From Marinobacter sp. LV10R510-11A (GTDB lineage: Bacteria; Pseudomonadota; Gammaproteobacteria; Pseudomonadales; Oleiphilaceae), in assembly GCF_900215155.1 (NCBI RefSeq), contig NZ_LT907980.1, positions 124,001 through 188,000 of the forward strand: a stretch of 64,000 nt of DNA. The letters are read 5' to 3'. This document shows, piece by piece, positions 31,483 to 41,687 of this stretch. Position 1 is the first letter of the stretch. Every line of letters begins with the position of its first letter. Below the pieces are notes generated by a model that made no database searches, was not told the origin of the DNA, and was given only the letters and a program-made list of their open reading frames with translations. The translations under genes were made by a program, and so were the position numbers.

Positions 31483-32889
31483 ATGACGAAAAGAAGCAAC
31501 AACCTATACCAAATCAAAGTATCACTCATCGGAGCGAAACCACCCATCTGGCGGCGATTACTGATTGAGCCGGACACAACCTTTCAGGATCTTCACCGGA
31601 TTATTCAGGTGGCGATGAGCTGGCAGGCTTCGCACCTGCATTTGTTCCAGGCTGAGGACGGCAGACTGGTGGGCGACTTGGCCGAAGATTTTGACGGCAT
31701 GATGAATTTTGTGGATGAATCCACGGTGCCGGTCTCCAGCTTGCTGGCCAGGGAAGGGCAGGCGTTGAAGTATGAATACGATTTTGGCGATTCCTGGGAG
31801 CATGAGGTCGAGCTTGAAAAGATTCTGCCGGGCAATTCCACCGAACCAGTGCCCCAGTGCATAAAGGCCGTGCGGCAGTGCCCGCCGGACGATGTCGGGG
31901 GCTTGCCGGGGTTCTATGATTTTTTAGAAATCATGGAGGATATGGCGCACCCAGACCATGTTGCGGTAAGGGAATGGCTGGGCGGTGAGTGGTTTGATCC
32001 GGAGTTTGTGGATCTTGGCCAGATCAATGAAGACCTTCTCGAACGCCATGCCCTGTTTGCTGAAAGCGCTTACGACGCACCGCCACCAGCCAGCGACTTC
32101 TGTGGTCTGAACCCGAACCAGGTTCATGAGTTATTGCAGAACCCTCTGAACTGCCCCTCAGTCTTCAAACCTCTTTTCAATGCAGAAGCCGTGAACCAGG
32201 CACTCGATACCGCGCCGGTTATCCGCATGGCCAAGGTGTTGATCGACGCCATGGGAGATAAAGGCATTCGCCTGACCGGCAAGGGCAATCTTCCGTTGCG
32301 GCAGGTTCAAGCCATGATTCAGGCGGGCGGGGAAGAGATTGTTTTTCCCATGGCCAGATTTGGCAAAGTGCGTTCAGAGGAAAACGTTCTGGCCGTCCAC
32401 CTCACCCGTGTGTTGCTGGACATTGCCGGGTTTACCAAAAAGCAAAAAGGCTACCTACTGCTGAAAAAGACTGCCGCAACCCGCCTGGCAAAAAAAGGTT
32501 GGCTTACGGTTTACAGAGACATTTTTGCCGCGGCGCTGTCACAGTTCAACTGGGCCTGGATGGATTACAGCGAGGGCCTGGAAGATGTGCAATACATAGG
32601 CCCATTCTGCTTCTGGCTGCTGTCAGAAAAGGGTGGCCAATGGCTGCCGGTTCAGGAATACCTGGCCGATATGCTCAAAGCCTTTCCACAGTTGCCTCTT
32701 GCTGCCTATCCCATGCCCTATGCGAGCGAGGAAGACCAAGTGAGGTGGGTGTTGAGTTCCAGAATGCTGATCCTTTACCGGATACTTGGGCTGATAGAGT
32801 TGAATCCGGAACAGACCCTGTTTCGCGAGGAAGATAAGCAGATGATGCGGCGGACGGCGTTGTTTGAGGGGATGTTTGTGAGGGTGTGA
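31483..32889 (+). CDS. plasmid pRiA4b ORF-3 family protein
   Basis: A 468-residue protein. The first 170 residues are the PRiA4_ORF3 domain (YQIKVSLIGAKPPIWRRLLI, HRIIQVAMSWQASHLHLFQ and YEYDFGDSWEHEVELEKIL). The remainder is an alpha-helical region without a known motif. The domain occurs on plasmids and as an IS passenger, but its biochemical role is unknown. The upstream 100 bases carry no clear promoter. It is not in an operon. Confidence 0.8.
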   Translation: MTKRSNNLYQIKVSLIGAKPPIWRRLLIEPDTTFQDLHRIIQVAMSWQASHLHLFQAEDGRLVGDLAEDFDGMMNFVDESTVPVSSLLAREGQALKYEYDFGDSWEHEVELEKILPGNSTEPVPQCIKAVRQCPPDDVGGLPGFYDFLEIMEDMAHPDHVAVREWLGGEWFDPEFVDLGQINEDLLERHALFAESAYDAPPPASDFCGLNPNQVHELLQNPLNCPSVFKPLFNAEAVNQALDTAPVIRMAKVLIDAMGDKGIRLTGKGNLPLRQVQAMIQAGGEEIVFPMARFGKVRSEENVLAVHLTRVLLDIAGFTKKQKGYLLLKKTAATRLAKKGWLTVYRDIFAAALSQFNWAWMDYSEGLEDVQYIGPFCFWLLSEKGGQWLPVQEYLADMLKAFPQLPLAAYPMPYASEEDQVRWVLSSRMLILYRILGLIELNPEQTLFREEDKQMMRRTALFEGMFVRV

Positions 32890-32924
32890 TGTCTTTGGGG
32901 AAGCCCTATGAATTCGGTGTGGTT

Positions 32925-32958
32925 AAACAAAACAACCGAGCGCTTGGCCCGGTTGTTT
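32925..32958 (-). terminator. terminator of flagellin gene 1
   Basis: AACAACCG (32931-32938) pairs with CGGTTGTT (32950-32957). On the minus strand the stem is followed by TTTGTTT, 18 bases after the flagellin stop. Confidence 0.7.
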
Positions 32959-32975
32959 GTGGTTCCGTGCTTCTT

Positions 32976-34868
32976 TTAACCCTGCAGTAACTGCAGAACC
33001 TGCTGTGGCCGGGCATTAGCCTGAGCCAGTACAGAAAGGCCAGCCTGCTGAAGCACCTGGGTGCGCGCCAGTTCGGCGGATTCCGCCGCAAAGTCCGCAT
33101 CGCGGATTCGGCTGTTGGCGGCTGAGAGGTTTTCTGAGGTTGTTGCCAGGTTTGCGATGGTGGACTCGAAGCGATTCTGGACTGCACCGAGTTCGGCGCG
33201 GAAGCCGTTGATGGTATCGATGGCGAGATCAACTGCGATCATGGCAATATCGGCGCCCTTCGAAGTTGAAATGTCGATATCGTTCATCGATTTCGTGTCA
33301 TTTTCGACCGATGCAACCATAGACTGAACGGTCTCTGTTGCAGGGTCAAACGTCCCATTTCCATCAAAGTCCGTTTGAATATTGACGGTAAACGGTTCGC
33401 CAAATTGCGTTGAAAATATAATCTCATCGTTGTTAGCGTTGAGATTGGCATTAATGCCTGTTTCGTTTGATTTGGAATTAATCTGGCTAACGATGTCGTT
33501 AAGAGATGTCATTTTTTCAAAGGAATAGAGCTCTCCGTTGATATCGACATTAACGTCGTAAGCTTTGCCATCAGTGAATTGGTCAGCCAGTGTTATATCG
33601 GGTGCGGCGGTCAGGGTATCCGGGGTATTGCCTGAGACGAGCTTTCCTAGATCCTCATTCCCAACAAATTGAATATCGCCCAATGTGATCGCATCTCCGG
33701 CGGCAGCCGCTGCGACCTGCACAGCACCACCACTTTCACTAAACGTAAGTCCGCCAGGATTGTTGCCAGCCCCAGAGAGAGAGCTGTTAATAGCCGCGAA
33801 CTGAGCGGCAGCATTGTCGCCCTCTGCGATGTCCACCGTGACCGCTTGATCTACAACAGTGCCATCCGCAAGAGTTCCACCGACTGTAAACGTGAGAGTT
33901 CCCCCGCCCGTAGCACCTTCAATAGCTGTTGCATTCCCTACGGTGTAAGCGGGTTTAACTGCGTTATCAATTGCAGTCACACTTGCAATCGTTGGTTGAG
34001 TAATGCCATCCGCTAGCAGATTAAAATCCGCATCGATCGTTTCGTTATTGGCATTACTGAACGTCAACTCCCCGGTAGCATTATCGCCAGTGACTTTAAT
34101 GCCCTCCAGTTTTGCAGCGGCATCGTCTACGTCGGCCAGAGCAGCCGCATCAATTTTATCTTGGATGGCGGTACCCAATGCTTGGGCACCGCCAGGGCCG
34201 GTGGCGGCAATAGTTAGGCTGACGCCATTCAGTTCGATGGTACCTCCAATATCTTCAGCGCCATCAAAAGCAAAGCTGGACACATCAAACCGTGTTGAGG
34301 ATGCCTCGCCAGGGCCAACTACAAAACCACCAAGGCTGCTGGTTTCTTTCAGCACAGACCCGATCTGACTTCCACGAGAGTCAAGGCCACTTAGAGCGAT
34401 GGTCTCTCCGGTGTTTGCTCCAACCTGAAAGGTTTGAGTTGCAAACGTGCCATCCAATACCTTGAGTCCGTTAAACGAGGTTTGGCTGGCAATCCGATTG
34501 ATCTCTTCAATCCGCTGCTGTACCTCTTGGTTCAGCGCTTGCCTGTCAGAAATGCTGTTCGTAGCGTTGGCAGACTGCACCGCCAATTCACGAATGCGCT
34601 GCAGGTTGTTGGTGATCTCATTCATGGCCCCTTCAGCCGTTTGCGCCAAGGAAATGCCATCGTTTGCATTCCGCTGAGCCTGGTTAAGGCCGGAGATCTG
34701 GGATTGGAACCGTTCAGAAATCGCGAGGCCGGCGGCATCGTCTTTGGCGGAGTTGATGCGCAAGCCAGAAGACAAACGCTCCAGAGCCGTATTCGCCTGA
34801 GTCTGTGAAGCGTTCAAGTTACGCTGTGCGTTCAGTGAGGCAATGTTGGTGTTAATGACCTGAGGCAT
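32976..34868 (-). CDS. fliC: flagellin 1
   Basis: A 630-residue flagellin, longer than the 490-500 of E. coli. The conserved D0/D1 ends are present ([40 protein letters not shown]; tail [11 protein letters not shown]). The variable middle of about 330 residues is Gly/Ala/Asp/Asn-rich and carries flagellin-hook-like segments ([20 protein letters not shown]). It is exported through the flagellar type III apparatus and polymerises into the filament. It is transcribed away from flagellin 2, and no TAAA-N15-GCCGATAA promoter is visible upstream. Confidence 0.95.
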   Translation of the reverse strand: MPQVINTNIASLNAQRNLNASQTQANTALERLSSGLRINSAKDDAAGLAISERFQSQISGLNQAQRNANDGISLAQTAEGAMNEITNNLQRIRELAVQSANATNSISDRQALNQEVQQRIEEINRIASQTSFNGLKVLDGTFATQTFQVGANTGETIALSGLDSRGSQIGSVLKETSSLGGFVVGPGEASSTRFDVSSFAFDGAEDIGGTIELNGVSLTIAATGPGGAQALGTAIQDKIDAAALADVDDAAAKLEGIKVTGDNATGELTFSNANNETIDADFNLLADGITQPTIASVTAIDNAVKPAYTVGNATAIEGATGGGTLTFTVGGTLADGTVVDQAVTVDIAEGDNAAAQFAAINSSLSGAGNNPGGLTFSESGGAVQVAAAAAGDAITLGDIQFVGNEDLGKLVSGNTPDTLTAAPDITLADQFTDGKAYDVNVDINGELYSFEKMTSLNDIVSQINSKSNETGINANLNANNDEIIFSTQFGEPFTVNIQTDFDGNGTFDPATETVQSMVASVENDTKSMNDIDISTSKGADIAMIAVDLAIDTINGFRAELGAVQNRFESTIANLATTSENLSAANSRIRDADFAAESAELARTQVLQQAGLSVLAQANARPQQVLQLLQG

Positions 34869-35140
34869 ATCTAATCTCCCTACTCAGAGGTGCCGGGCCA
34901 CGCTGCTCGTATAGATTTTGGCAGCATACCGGCAAAGAATCGTTAAATGACCGTTTGAGGGAGAGTAAAGCGAAGTGTGTGCCAGCTTTCCAAAAAATCC
35001 TATAAGTGTTTGTTTCTATGCAACTATGTTGAATGGGGAAAAGAGTATTGGAAAGCAGGTGCCAGTTTTTAGTCGCGTCAAACAGGAAATGGATTGCCGC
35101 TTTCTGTTATTTTTCGCTGACAAATAAATGCAAGTTGAAG

Positions 35141-35160
35141 TGTACGCCAGTTATCGTACA
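35141..35160. promoter_or_regulatory. inverted repeat before the toxin-like gene
   Basis: TGTACG (35141-35146) and CGTACA (35155-35160) with an eight-base centre lie immediately before the GGAGG ribosome site of the gene at 35174. Probable operator for the pair. Confidence 0.5.
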
Positions 35161-35173
35161 ATGGAGGTATGAT

Positions 35174-35470
35174 TTGGGTTTCAAGGATGTTAAAGCCAGT
35201 GTATTGGCGTGTTTGGATAGGGGAGCGGTCTTGCACGCTGAGAGAGCGAATATCGATATTAAAAACCTGCTTGCAACGGGTGAAGTTACGCTTGACGAAG
35301 TTGCAGCTGTGATCGGCAGGGCTCGCGGTACAGATTATCGTTGCAGCCCGCACCATACAGTCGCCAGCGTAGATGTTCATGTGATTAGAACTAGGTCGTA
35401 CGGCGCGGATTGGTATATCAAGTGGTATTTTTTGGAACCTGACAGTGTCTTCATCAGCGTGCATCACTAA
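35174..35470 (+). CDS. small toxin-like protein paired with a zinc-finger protein
   Basis: A 98-residue protein that starts at TTG 35174, six bases after GGAGG; the longer frame from 35033 has no ribosome site. The sequence (DVKASVLACLDRGAVLHAER, NLLATGEVTLDEVAAVIGRA, then VIRTRSYGADWYIKWYFLEP) resembles small RelE-like or MqsR-like toxins in size and layout but is not a family I can name. It is followed nine bases later by a gene with an N-terminal CxxC zinc finger, as in MqsR-MqsA pairs. The pair lies between two divergent flagellin genes. Confidence 0.6.
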   Translation: MGFKDVKASVLACLDRGAVLHAERANIDIKNLLATGEVTLDEVAAVIGRARGTDYRCSPHHTVASVDVHVIRTRSYGADWYIKWYFLEPDSVFISVHH

Positions 35471-35479
35471 GGTGGCATT

Positions 35480-36073
35480 ATGAAAATTTTCAAAGTTGGC
35501 GATTCAAAACAGGCCATCTGTGAGCATTGCGGCTCAATCCAGAATGCAACTTTCAGGTTGCGGGATGTGCCTTTAAGTGACGGCAGCGGAGTTGTAAAAA
35601 AGGCGCTAGTGGGTGTTTGCGATCAGTGCGACCAGGTGTGCCTGCTACCACATCAATCCACCCCAGCGATTAAGGCGCAGTTAGATGCTCAACGAAAAGC
35701 TGTAGAAAGCAGATTGCCGGCCCACATGCTGGACATCCTCAGTCTTGCAGCTTTTGAATTGGGCGGTACGTCGGATTTTGTACCGAGTTTGATGAAGTAC
35801 TATATCCACAAGCTTGCCTATGATCCAAAAAAAGCCAGCAAGCTTCCGGCTCTTCTGAAAAGTGAGCTTGCACAGGGCAAGGCTGAAAAGCGGCTTTCCC
35901 TGAAAGGCCGGAAAATTACAGAAGACATTAACAAGCTCAAAACGACCGCGCATATCGAAAACACTACAGATTTGATAAAGAGCGTGATTCTGTTGATCAA
36001 CGAAGAGGTGTTAATGGAGAGGCAGCCTGCCTCTATCCAGGAACTCAAAGGGATTTTTGCAGCGGTTGCGTAG
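35480..36073 (+). CDS. MqsA-like zinc-finger protein, probable antitoxin
   Basis: A 197-residue protein. The N-terminus carries two CxxC knuckles (AICEHCGSIQNATF; VGVCDQCDQVCLLP) typical of YgiT/MqsA-type zinc fingers. The middle and C-terminus are helical and lysine-rich, with no XRE domain recognised. It is cotranscribed with the small gene at 35174 and most simply reads as its antitoxin or regulator. The exact partnership is inferred from order and spacing. Confidence 0.6.
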   Translation: MKIFKVGDSKQAICEHCGSIQNATFRLRDVPLSDGSGVVKKALVGVCDQCDQVCLLPHQSTPAIKAQLDAQRKAVESRLPAHMLDILSLAAFELGGTSDFVPSLMKYYIHKLAYDPKKASKLPALLKSELAQGKAEKRLSLKGRKITEDINKLKTTAHIENTTDLIKSVILLINEEVLMERQPASIQELKGIFAAVA

Positions 36074-36186
36074 CGTTGAACCACTACAATTCAGGAACGA
36101 AGCATGGTGTGAGGTTTCGGAGGAGGGGATTACCGCGGCGAGTGACTGGCGCTTACATTCCTTTACAAAAGCCTGATATTTTTTTC

Positions 36187-36213
36187 TAAAGGATCCGCAG
36201 GGGGCGCCGTTAA
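36187..36213 (+). promoter_or_regulatory. sigma-28 (FliA) promoter of flagellin 2
   Basis: TAAA (36187-36190), 15 bases, GCCGTTAA (36206-36213): an excellent match to TAAA-N15-GCCGATAA, 89 bases before the flagellin ATG. Confidence 0.85.
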
Positions 36214-36301
36214 GAGAAATAACAGGGCGGCGCTCCAAACCAAAAAGAGAACGCCAGACCTCTTCCATGAAATAACGACTTACAGTCGAAGGAGAATCAC
36301 C

Positions 36302-38167
36302 ATGGCTCTCGGAATCAACACCAACGTAGCCTCACTAATGGCCCAAAACCAGCTGACCAAGTCTCAGGGCATGAACGATCAGGCGCTGGAGCGTTTGTCT
36401 TCTGGTCTGCGAATTAACTCGGCCAAAGACGATGCGGCTGGTCTGGCGATCTCTACTCGTTTTCAGTCACAGATTTCCGGTTTGAACGTTGCAACTCGTA
36501 ACTCGAACGACGGCATTTCTCTGGCGCAAACCGCTGAGGGTGCACTCGACGAGATCACCAACAACCTGCAGCGTATACGGGAACTGTCGGTTCAGTCTGC
36601 TAACGCAACCAACAGTGATTCAGACCGCGACGCTCTGAACAACGAAGTGGATCAGCGTATTCAGGAAGTTAACCGCATTGCCAGCCAAACGTCCTTTAAC
36701 GGGCTGAAAGTCCTTGATGGTACCTTTGGCACTCAAGCTTTTCAGGTGGGTGCTAACGCCGGTGAAACCATTTCAGTTGATGGCCTGAATTCCAAAGGCA
36801 GCGAGCTGGGAGCCACTATTTCCCAGACCAGCGGGCTGTCTACAGACGTGCTAGGTGCCGGTGATGCGGGCGAGACGCTTCTGGATATTTCATCCCTGGA
36901 TTTGACGGATACGGTCACTGTTGCAGGCACGGTGGGAGCTGGAGCAACGGATCTCAGTGGCGTGACTAGCGACTATTCAGCAGGTACCCCAAGCCCTGCA
37001 GCCGCTTTGGCTGATGCCCTCCAAGTTGAGATCCGAAAAGAAACTGGTCTCGATCAGGCAACCGTCACTGCTTCAGATGATGGGAACTCGCTGACTATCA
37101 GCAATCCGACAACCACAGCCGTGGATTTAAGTGGTTTTTCGATCACGGATGCGTCAGGTGATCAAATCACTGAAACTGGCAGCATCTCTACGCTGGCACA
37201 AACCACACCTGCAAGCGTTGGTGTCGATCTTTCGAACCTGGCAAAAAAAGATGATGGCGTTACAGGCAGCTTCGACATCATCGGGAGTGGTGGTGCAACG
37301 GAAACTATAAGCTTCTCGTTATCCGCTGGAACAAATGATCCGGCTGCCATTGTCGCGGAGATCAATAGCCAACTCGGGAGTGCGGCTGAGGGAGCTATAG
37401 GTTCCGACTTGACGGTTCAGGAAGACACCAACGACATTCAGTTCACAAATGCCAATGCCGGCGGTACTACGTACGATATTACAAACTTCACAATCAGCGA
37501 TGGCGGAACCCCAGATAAATCTGTTGGAAGTAGCTTGAGCTCTTTGAAAGCGGCTGAGGACGTAACTATTGCCACAAAGTTTGAGGCAGGTGATACCGTT
37601 TCTTTTAGCCTGAATGTGGGGGGCACAGCTTTTGACGTCGATGACGCAAGTAGCCTTCGGGACGTCGTAGCGCAGGTTAATGCTGAAACGAAGAATACCG
37701 GTGTTTCAGGATTCCTGAGTGCTGAGGGTGACGAGATTGTGTTTGCGTCAGCCAAGGGCGAGAGCTTTACAGCTTCGATCACTACCGATATTGACGACAA
37801 CGCGGCGACTGTTGAGGTCAACCAGAACGTTACCACGGATGCGAGCTCAGATATATCGCTCAACAGTCTGGATATCAGCACCCGTGGTGGTTCTGATGAG
37901 GCGCTGGTGGCGATTGATTTTGCGATCAACCAGGTGAACGAGTTCCGCTCTGAGCTCGGTGCGGTCCAGAACCGCTTCGAATCTACCATCGCGAACCTGA
38001 GTACCTCAGTAGAGAACCTCAGCGCCGCCAATAGCCGCATCTTGGACGCCGACTTCGCTTCAGAAACTGCGGCGCTGGCTAAGTCCCAGGTACTGCAACA
38101 AGCCGGTATTTCGGTTCTGGCACAGGCCAACGCTCGTCCTCAGCAGGTTCTGTCGCTGCTTCAGTAA
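36302..38167 (+). CDS. fliC: flagellin 2
   Basis: A 621-residue flagellin with the same D0/D1 design as flagellin 1 ([33 protein letters not shown]). Its surface-exposed middle is quite different, Ser/Thr/Asp-rich, with [24 protein letters not shown] segments. GAAGGAGAATCACC precedes the start. A FliA promoter is visible. Two diverging flagellins suggest a mixed or switchable filament. Confidence 0.95.
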   Translation: MALGINTNVASLMAQNQLTKSQGMNDQALERLSSGLRINSAKDDAAGLAISTRFQSQISGLNVATRNSNDGISLAQTAEGALDEITNNLQRIRELSVQSANATNSDSDRDALNNEVDQRIQEVNRIASQTSFNGLKVLDGTFGTQAFQVGANAGETISVDGLNSKGSELGATISQTSGLSTDVLGAGDAGETLLDISSLDLTDTVTVAGTVGAGATDLSGVTSDYSAGTPSPAAALADALQVEIRKETGLDQATVTASDDGNSLTISNPTTTAVDLSGFSITDASGDQITETGSISTLAQTTPASVGVDLSNLAKKDDGVTGSFDIIGSGGATETISFSLSAGTNDPAAIVAEINSQLGSAAEGAIGSDLTVQEDTNDIQFTNANAGGTTYDITNFTISDGGTPDKSVGSSLSSLKAAEDVTIATKFEAGDTVSFSLNVGGTAFDVDDASSLRDVVAQVNAETKNTGVSGFLSAEGDEIVFASAKGESFTASITTDIDDNAATVEVNQNVTTDASSDISLNSLDISTRGGSDEALVAIDFAINQVNEFRSELGAVQNRFESTIANLSTSVENLSAANSRILDADFASETAALAKSQVLQQAGISVLAQANARPQQVLSLLQ

Positions 38168-38237
38168 GAGGTTAGCGGATAACAGTCGAAGCCTTCGGGC
38201 TTCGGCTTTACGCCGTTTCAGTACAGTGAGGTAAGCT

Positions 38238-38675
38238 ATGAATGACGTTACCCTGAACAGTACGGATCTGAAACTGGCTCGCTCCGGCGAGGCGGTTCCG
38301 GCTCGGGCACTGTCGTCATCTCAGGCCGAAGGCAGGAATGCCTCCGAGCTTGCGTCTTTATCAGCTGGGCGTGTAGTGCCGAATCAGACGGCTTCCCAAG
38401 CTCAAGACGTTTCTAAAGCTGAACAGCTGCAGAAGCGGAATGAGGCGAAGCGGGAGGAGCTGGATGAGGCGGTTTCTCAGCTGAATGATTATGTTCAGAA
38501 CGTTCAGAGAGATCTGCAGTTTGAAATGGATAACGATTTGGGGCAGACCATCGTAAGGGTGGTGGATCAGCAAACCCAGGAAGTTATTCGGCAAATTCCT
38601 GATGAACTGGCGCTAAGGTTGGCAGAGAAATTGCAGCAGGACGAACCGCTGACGTTGTTTAACATCAAGGTATAA
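38238..38675 (+). CDS. flaG: FlaG flagellar protein
   Basis: A 145-residue cytoplasmic protein. The FlaG core is in the C-terminal half: LQFEMDNDLGQTIVRVVDQQ and VIRQIPDELALRLAEKLQ. The N-terminus is Ala/Ser-rich and variable. FlaG influences filament length or attachment in other gammaproteobacteria. It follows flagellin 2 by 70 bases containing a short hairpin (CGAAGCC/GGCTTCG), so expression may be partly uncoupled. Confidence 0.85.
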   Translation: MNDVTLNSTDLKLARSGEAVPARALSSSQAEGRNASELASLSAGRVVPNQTASQAQDVSKAEQLQKRNEAKREELDEAVSQLNDYVQNVQRDLQFEMDNDLGQTIVRVVDQQTQEVIRQIPDELALRLAEKLQQDEPLTLFNIKV

Positions 38676-38783
38676 AAAGTGTAAAGAGTTGCCGCTTTTG
38701 ATTTGATGTTGGCAATGGTTGTTCAGCACCGCCGCACCCGTGAGGGGCCGGCGGTGTTCTGGTTTTTACGGAGGGTTGGCCCT

Positions 38784-38884
38784 ACCCCCTCTCCCCCGGC
38801 CCCTCTCCCGCAGGGGGAGAGGGGAGCACATCGGTGCAGTTAAAGCCCCTCGCCCCTTGCGGGGGAGGGGTTGGGGAGTGGGGG
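38784..38884. repeat. CCCCTCTCCC/GGGAGAGGGG dispersed repeat, copy 6
   Basis: Located between flaG and fliD, upstream of the fliD promoter. It does not touch the FliA site. Confidence 0.8.
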
Positions 38885-38932
38885 CTCGTTAGCAGTGTTA
38901 CGCGGTGTTACAAATTGGCGATGGGAAAGAGG

Positions 38933-38959
38933 CAAAGTTTTGCCGCTTGCGGCCGTTAA
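38933..38959 (+). promoter_or_regulatory. sigma-28 (FliA) promoter of fliD
   Basis: CAAAGTTT (38933-38940), 11 bases, GCCGTTAA (38952-38959): seven of eight and seven of eight matches to TAAAGTTT-N11-GCCGATAA. It lies 42 bases before fliD. Confidence 0.85.
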
Positions 38960-39000
38960 ATAGACGATAGAGTGATTGGCCCCTTCAAGGAGGCATTGGT

Positions 39001-40980
39001 ATGGCAGGTATTTCATCACTGGGAATCGGCTCTGGCGTGTTGACGTCCGATTTGGTGGATCAGATGGTTGCAGCAGAGCGCAGGCCAACTGATAATCGGT
39101 TGGCCCAAAAGACCCAGCAGTCAGAGGCGATGTTGTCTGCTTATGGCAAGCTGCGTAGCGCTATTACCGAACTGCGCCTGCCCATGCGCCAGTTAAGTGC
39201 TGCTGACAATCTGAAGGCGTTTTCCGCCAGCTCATCCAATGAAGACATTGGTGTTTCGGTAGACAGCACCAAAGCCAACCGCGGCAGCTATAGCCTGGAT
39301 GTAACCAGCTTGGCCTCCGCTCAGGCTCTGGCGTCGCTGGAGGTGTTTGCCGATCGCGACACCACGCCAGTGGGTGAAGGCAAGCTGTCTATCGCCGTGG
39401 GCGACAAAACGGCCGAGATCACCATCGATAGTAGTAATAACTCTTTGCAAGGCTTGGCCAACGCCATTAACGATGCCGGCGTGGGTGTGTCTGCGGGCGT
39501 TATTGATACGGGCAACGGCTTTCAGCTGGTGCTGTCGGCGGATGACACTGGCAAGGCCAATGCGGCGAGCATCACAGCCACCGACAGTGACGGCAACGCC
39601 ATCACCGACGGTTCGGGACTGTCACGTTTTGCCTATACCGCCGGGGACGCGGGGGGGCTCAGCGAAACGATTGAAGCCACCGATGCGAAGATGGATATCA
39701 ACGGTATCACCGTCACCCGCTCCAGCAACAGTTTTGAAAATGTGATTGACGGCCTGTCTTTTGATATCAAGGATATTGGCACATCCACCGTCAAAGTCAG
39801 CCAAGACGTGGGCGCGGTAACGGATCGTGTTCAGGGCTTTGTCGACAAGTTCAACGCACTGCAGGGCACCATCGAAGGCTTGGCAGGTTTTAACTCCGAA
39901 GCGGGCGTAGGCAGTTTGTTGACCGGCGACAGTACCGTGCGTGCATTGCAGAGGGAGCTGCGCCAGGTGCTGACCGGCGTAGTTCCTGGGCTGGAAAATG
40001 CTAACGTGCGCAGCCTGGCCGACGTTGGCATTTCCACCGACCCCAGCACCGGCGCCTTAGAATTCGATCGCGAAGAATTCGAAGCCCAGCTGAAGAATAA
40101 TCCGGATGACGTAACCGCGCTGTTCGCCGAGCAGGGCAGAACCACCGATGGCCAGGTGGAGTTTGTGCGCAGTGGTCTGAACACTCAGCCGGGCCGGTAC
40201 GATATCAACGTCACTCAGGCTGCTACCCAAGGCCAGCTGGTTGCCGGTTCTGCGCTGGCGTCATCGGTTGACGTGACTGCTGATAATGATGAGCTCGCTC
40301 TGAAGGTAAATGGCGAAACCACGGTAAATCTGAAGCTTACTCAAGGCACCGATGTTTCCGCTCAGGCATTGGTAGAGGACATTCAGGCCCAGTTAAACAG
40401 CAACGCAGCCTTGAAAGCCTCTGGCGAGTCGGTGCAAGTGTCTATGGGCAGCGACAACAAACTTGTATTTACGTCGGGTAAATACGGCTCGGAATCCAAT
40501 GTCAGCGTTGATTCTGTTGAAAGCCCCGGCGCGTTTGGCTTGTCAATCGCCACTGGCAGCGGGGGTAAAGACATAGCTGGCACCATCGGCGGTAAGGCTG
40601 CCCAAGGCGATGGTCAGGTTCTGTTTCTGAGCAGCGACGATGGCCCGGCATCCGGTTTGCAGGTGCGCATTTTAGGCGACCAGATTGGTTCCCGCGGCTC
40701 TATCAATTTTGTGCAGGGTTTGGGTAAAAACACCGTCGACCTGGTTAATAGCTTTGTGGGTGCAGAGGGTAGATTGGAATCCCGCGCCAGCAACCTGAAC
40801 CGCGAGTTGGAACAAATTAAAGAAAACCAGGTGCAGCTGGATGGGCGCATCGAATCCTACCGCGAGCGCCTGGTGAAGCAGTTCAGCGCCGCCGATGCGC
40901 TGATCTCCCAGCTCAACAGCACCCGAGATTACGTGACCCAGCAGCTTGACGCGCTGGCACCACAGAATTTCAACAAGTAG
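39001..40980 (+). CDS. fliD: flagellar filament cap protein FliD
   Basis: A 659-residue cap protein, larger than the usual 450-480. The N-terminal FliD domain starts AGISSLGIGSGVLTSDLVDQ and the C-terminal domain ends with a coiled coil (LNRELEQIKENQVQLDGRIE) and the TRDYVTQQLDAL tail that contacts flagellin. The middle carries flagellin-hook-type repeats. AAGGAGG precedes the start. It probably forms an operon with fliS 57 bases on. Confidence 0.95.
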   Translation: MAGISSLGIGSGVLTSDLVDQMVAAERRPTDNRLAQKTQQSEAMLSAYGKLRSAITELRLPMRQLSAADNLKAFSASSSNEDIGVSVDSTKANRGSYSLDVTSLASAQALASLEVFADRDTTPVGEGKLSIAVGDKTAEITIDSSNNSLQGLANAINDAGVGVSAGVIDTGNGFQLVLSADDTGKANAASITATDSDGNAITDGSGLSRFAYTAGDAGGLSETIEATDAKMDINGITVTRSSNSFENVIDGLSFDIKDIGTSTVKVSQDVGAVTDRVQGFVDKFNALQGTIEGLAGFNSEAGVGSLLTGDSTVRALQRELRQVLTGVVPGLENANVRSLADVGISTDPSTGALEFDREEFEAQLKNNPDDVTALFAEQGRTTDGQVEFVRSGLNTQPGRYDINVTQAATQGQLVAGSALASSVDVTADNDELALKVNGETTVNLKLTQGTDVSAQALVEDIQAQLNSNAALKASGESVQVSMGSDNKLVFTSGKYGSESNVSVDSVESPGAFGLSIATGSGGKDIAGTIGGKAAQGDGQVLFLSSDDGPASGLQVRILGDQIGSRGSINFVQGLGKNTVDLVNSFVGAEGRLESRASNLNRELEQIKENQVQLDGRIESYRERLVKQFSAADALISQLNSTRDYVTQQLDALAPQNFNK

Positions 40981-41037
40981 TAATTCCGGCTAACGCTTTG
41001 ATAAGTCCGGCGTAGCCGGCGAGAAACGAGGTTATCA

Positions 41038-41430
41038 ATGAAAGGTTTAAGAGCATACCAACAGGTAAATACCCAAACCAGCATCACCGATGCCGACCCG
41101 CACCGATTGATTCAGCTGTTGTATAACGGCGCGCTGGAGCGGATTAATATGGCCAAGGCTCGCATGCAGGCGAAGGACTATGCTGGCAAGGGCCAGCTGA
41201 TTGGGAAGGCGATTGAAATTATCGGCGGCCTCAAGGGCTTTCTGGATTTCGAGAATGGTGGTGATCTGGCTGGGCGTCTTGAAGCTTTGTACGACTATAT
41301 GGAGCGAACGCTTCTTGAGGCGAGTGCCAAAAACGACTTGGCTAAGCTAGATGAGGTGGCGGATTTGCTTCGCTCTATTAAAGGCGGCTGGGATGGCATT
41401 CGTGAAGAGGCTGTGGCGCAGTCGGCTTAG
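41038..41430 (+). CDS. fliS: flagellin export chaperone FliS
   Basis: A 130-residue helical chaperone that keeps flagellin monomers unfolded for export. Family segments: YQQVNTQTSITDADPHRLIQ, LLYNGALERINMAKARMQAK and the IIGGLKGFLDFENGGDLA stretch. The start has a GAGAAACGAGG-type site. It is the last gene of the flagellar group; no fliT follows. Confidence 0.95.
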   Translation: MKGLRAYQQVNTQTSITDADPHRLIQLLYNGALERINMAKARMQAKDYAGKGQLIGKAIEIIGGLKGFLDFENGGDLAGRLEALYDYMERTLLEASAKNDLAKLDEVADLLRSIKGGWDGIREEAVAQSA

Positions 41431-41456
41431 GGTTGTTGATTTTTACTGCCTACAGA

Positions 41457-41571
41457 ACCCCCTCTCCCCAACCCCTCTCCCGCAAGGGGTGAGGGGCTAA
41501 AGACTCCCAGCTTGAAGGTTGGGTGTTTGGCTCCCCTCACCCCTTGCGGGAGAGGGGCCGGGGGAGAGGGG
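41457..41571. repeat. CCCCTCTCCC/GGGAGAGGGG dispersed repeat, copy 7
   Basis: Between fliS and argG. It fills most of the otherwise empty 250 bases, with both inverted ends intact. Confidence 0.8.
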
Positions 41572-41687
41572 TTGCTTAGTTCCCCACAACCGCTGCCCTT
41601 CCACTCCCAATAGCCAACTCCCCCGCACTCCCGTACAATCGCCCCTTGTTTTCAATACATCCATTCTGTTCAGTCTGGAGCACAGGC

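Noticed and set aside
34869..34980. A sigma-28 promoter for flagellin 1.
   Set aside because: The only GCCGGTAT (minus strand) has no TAAA about 15 bases upstream, so the match is too poor to report as a feature.
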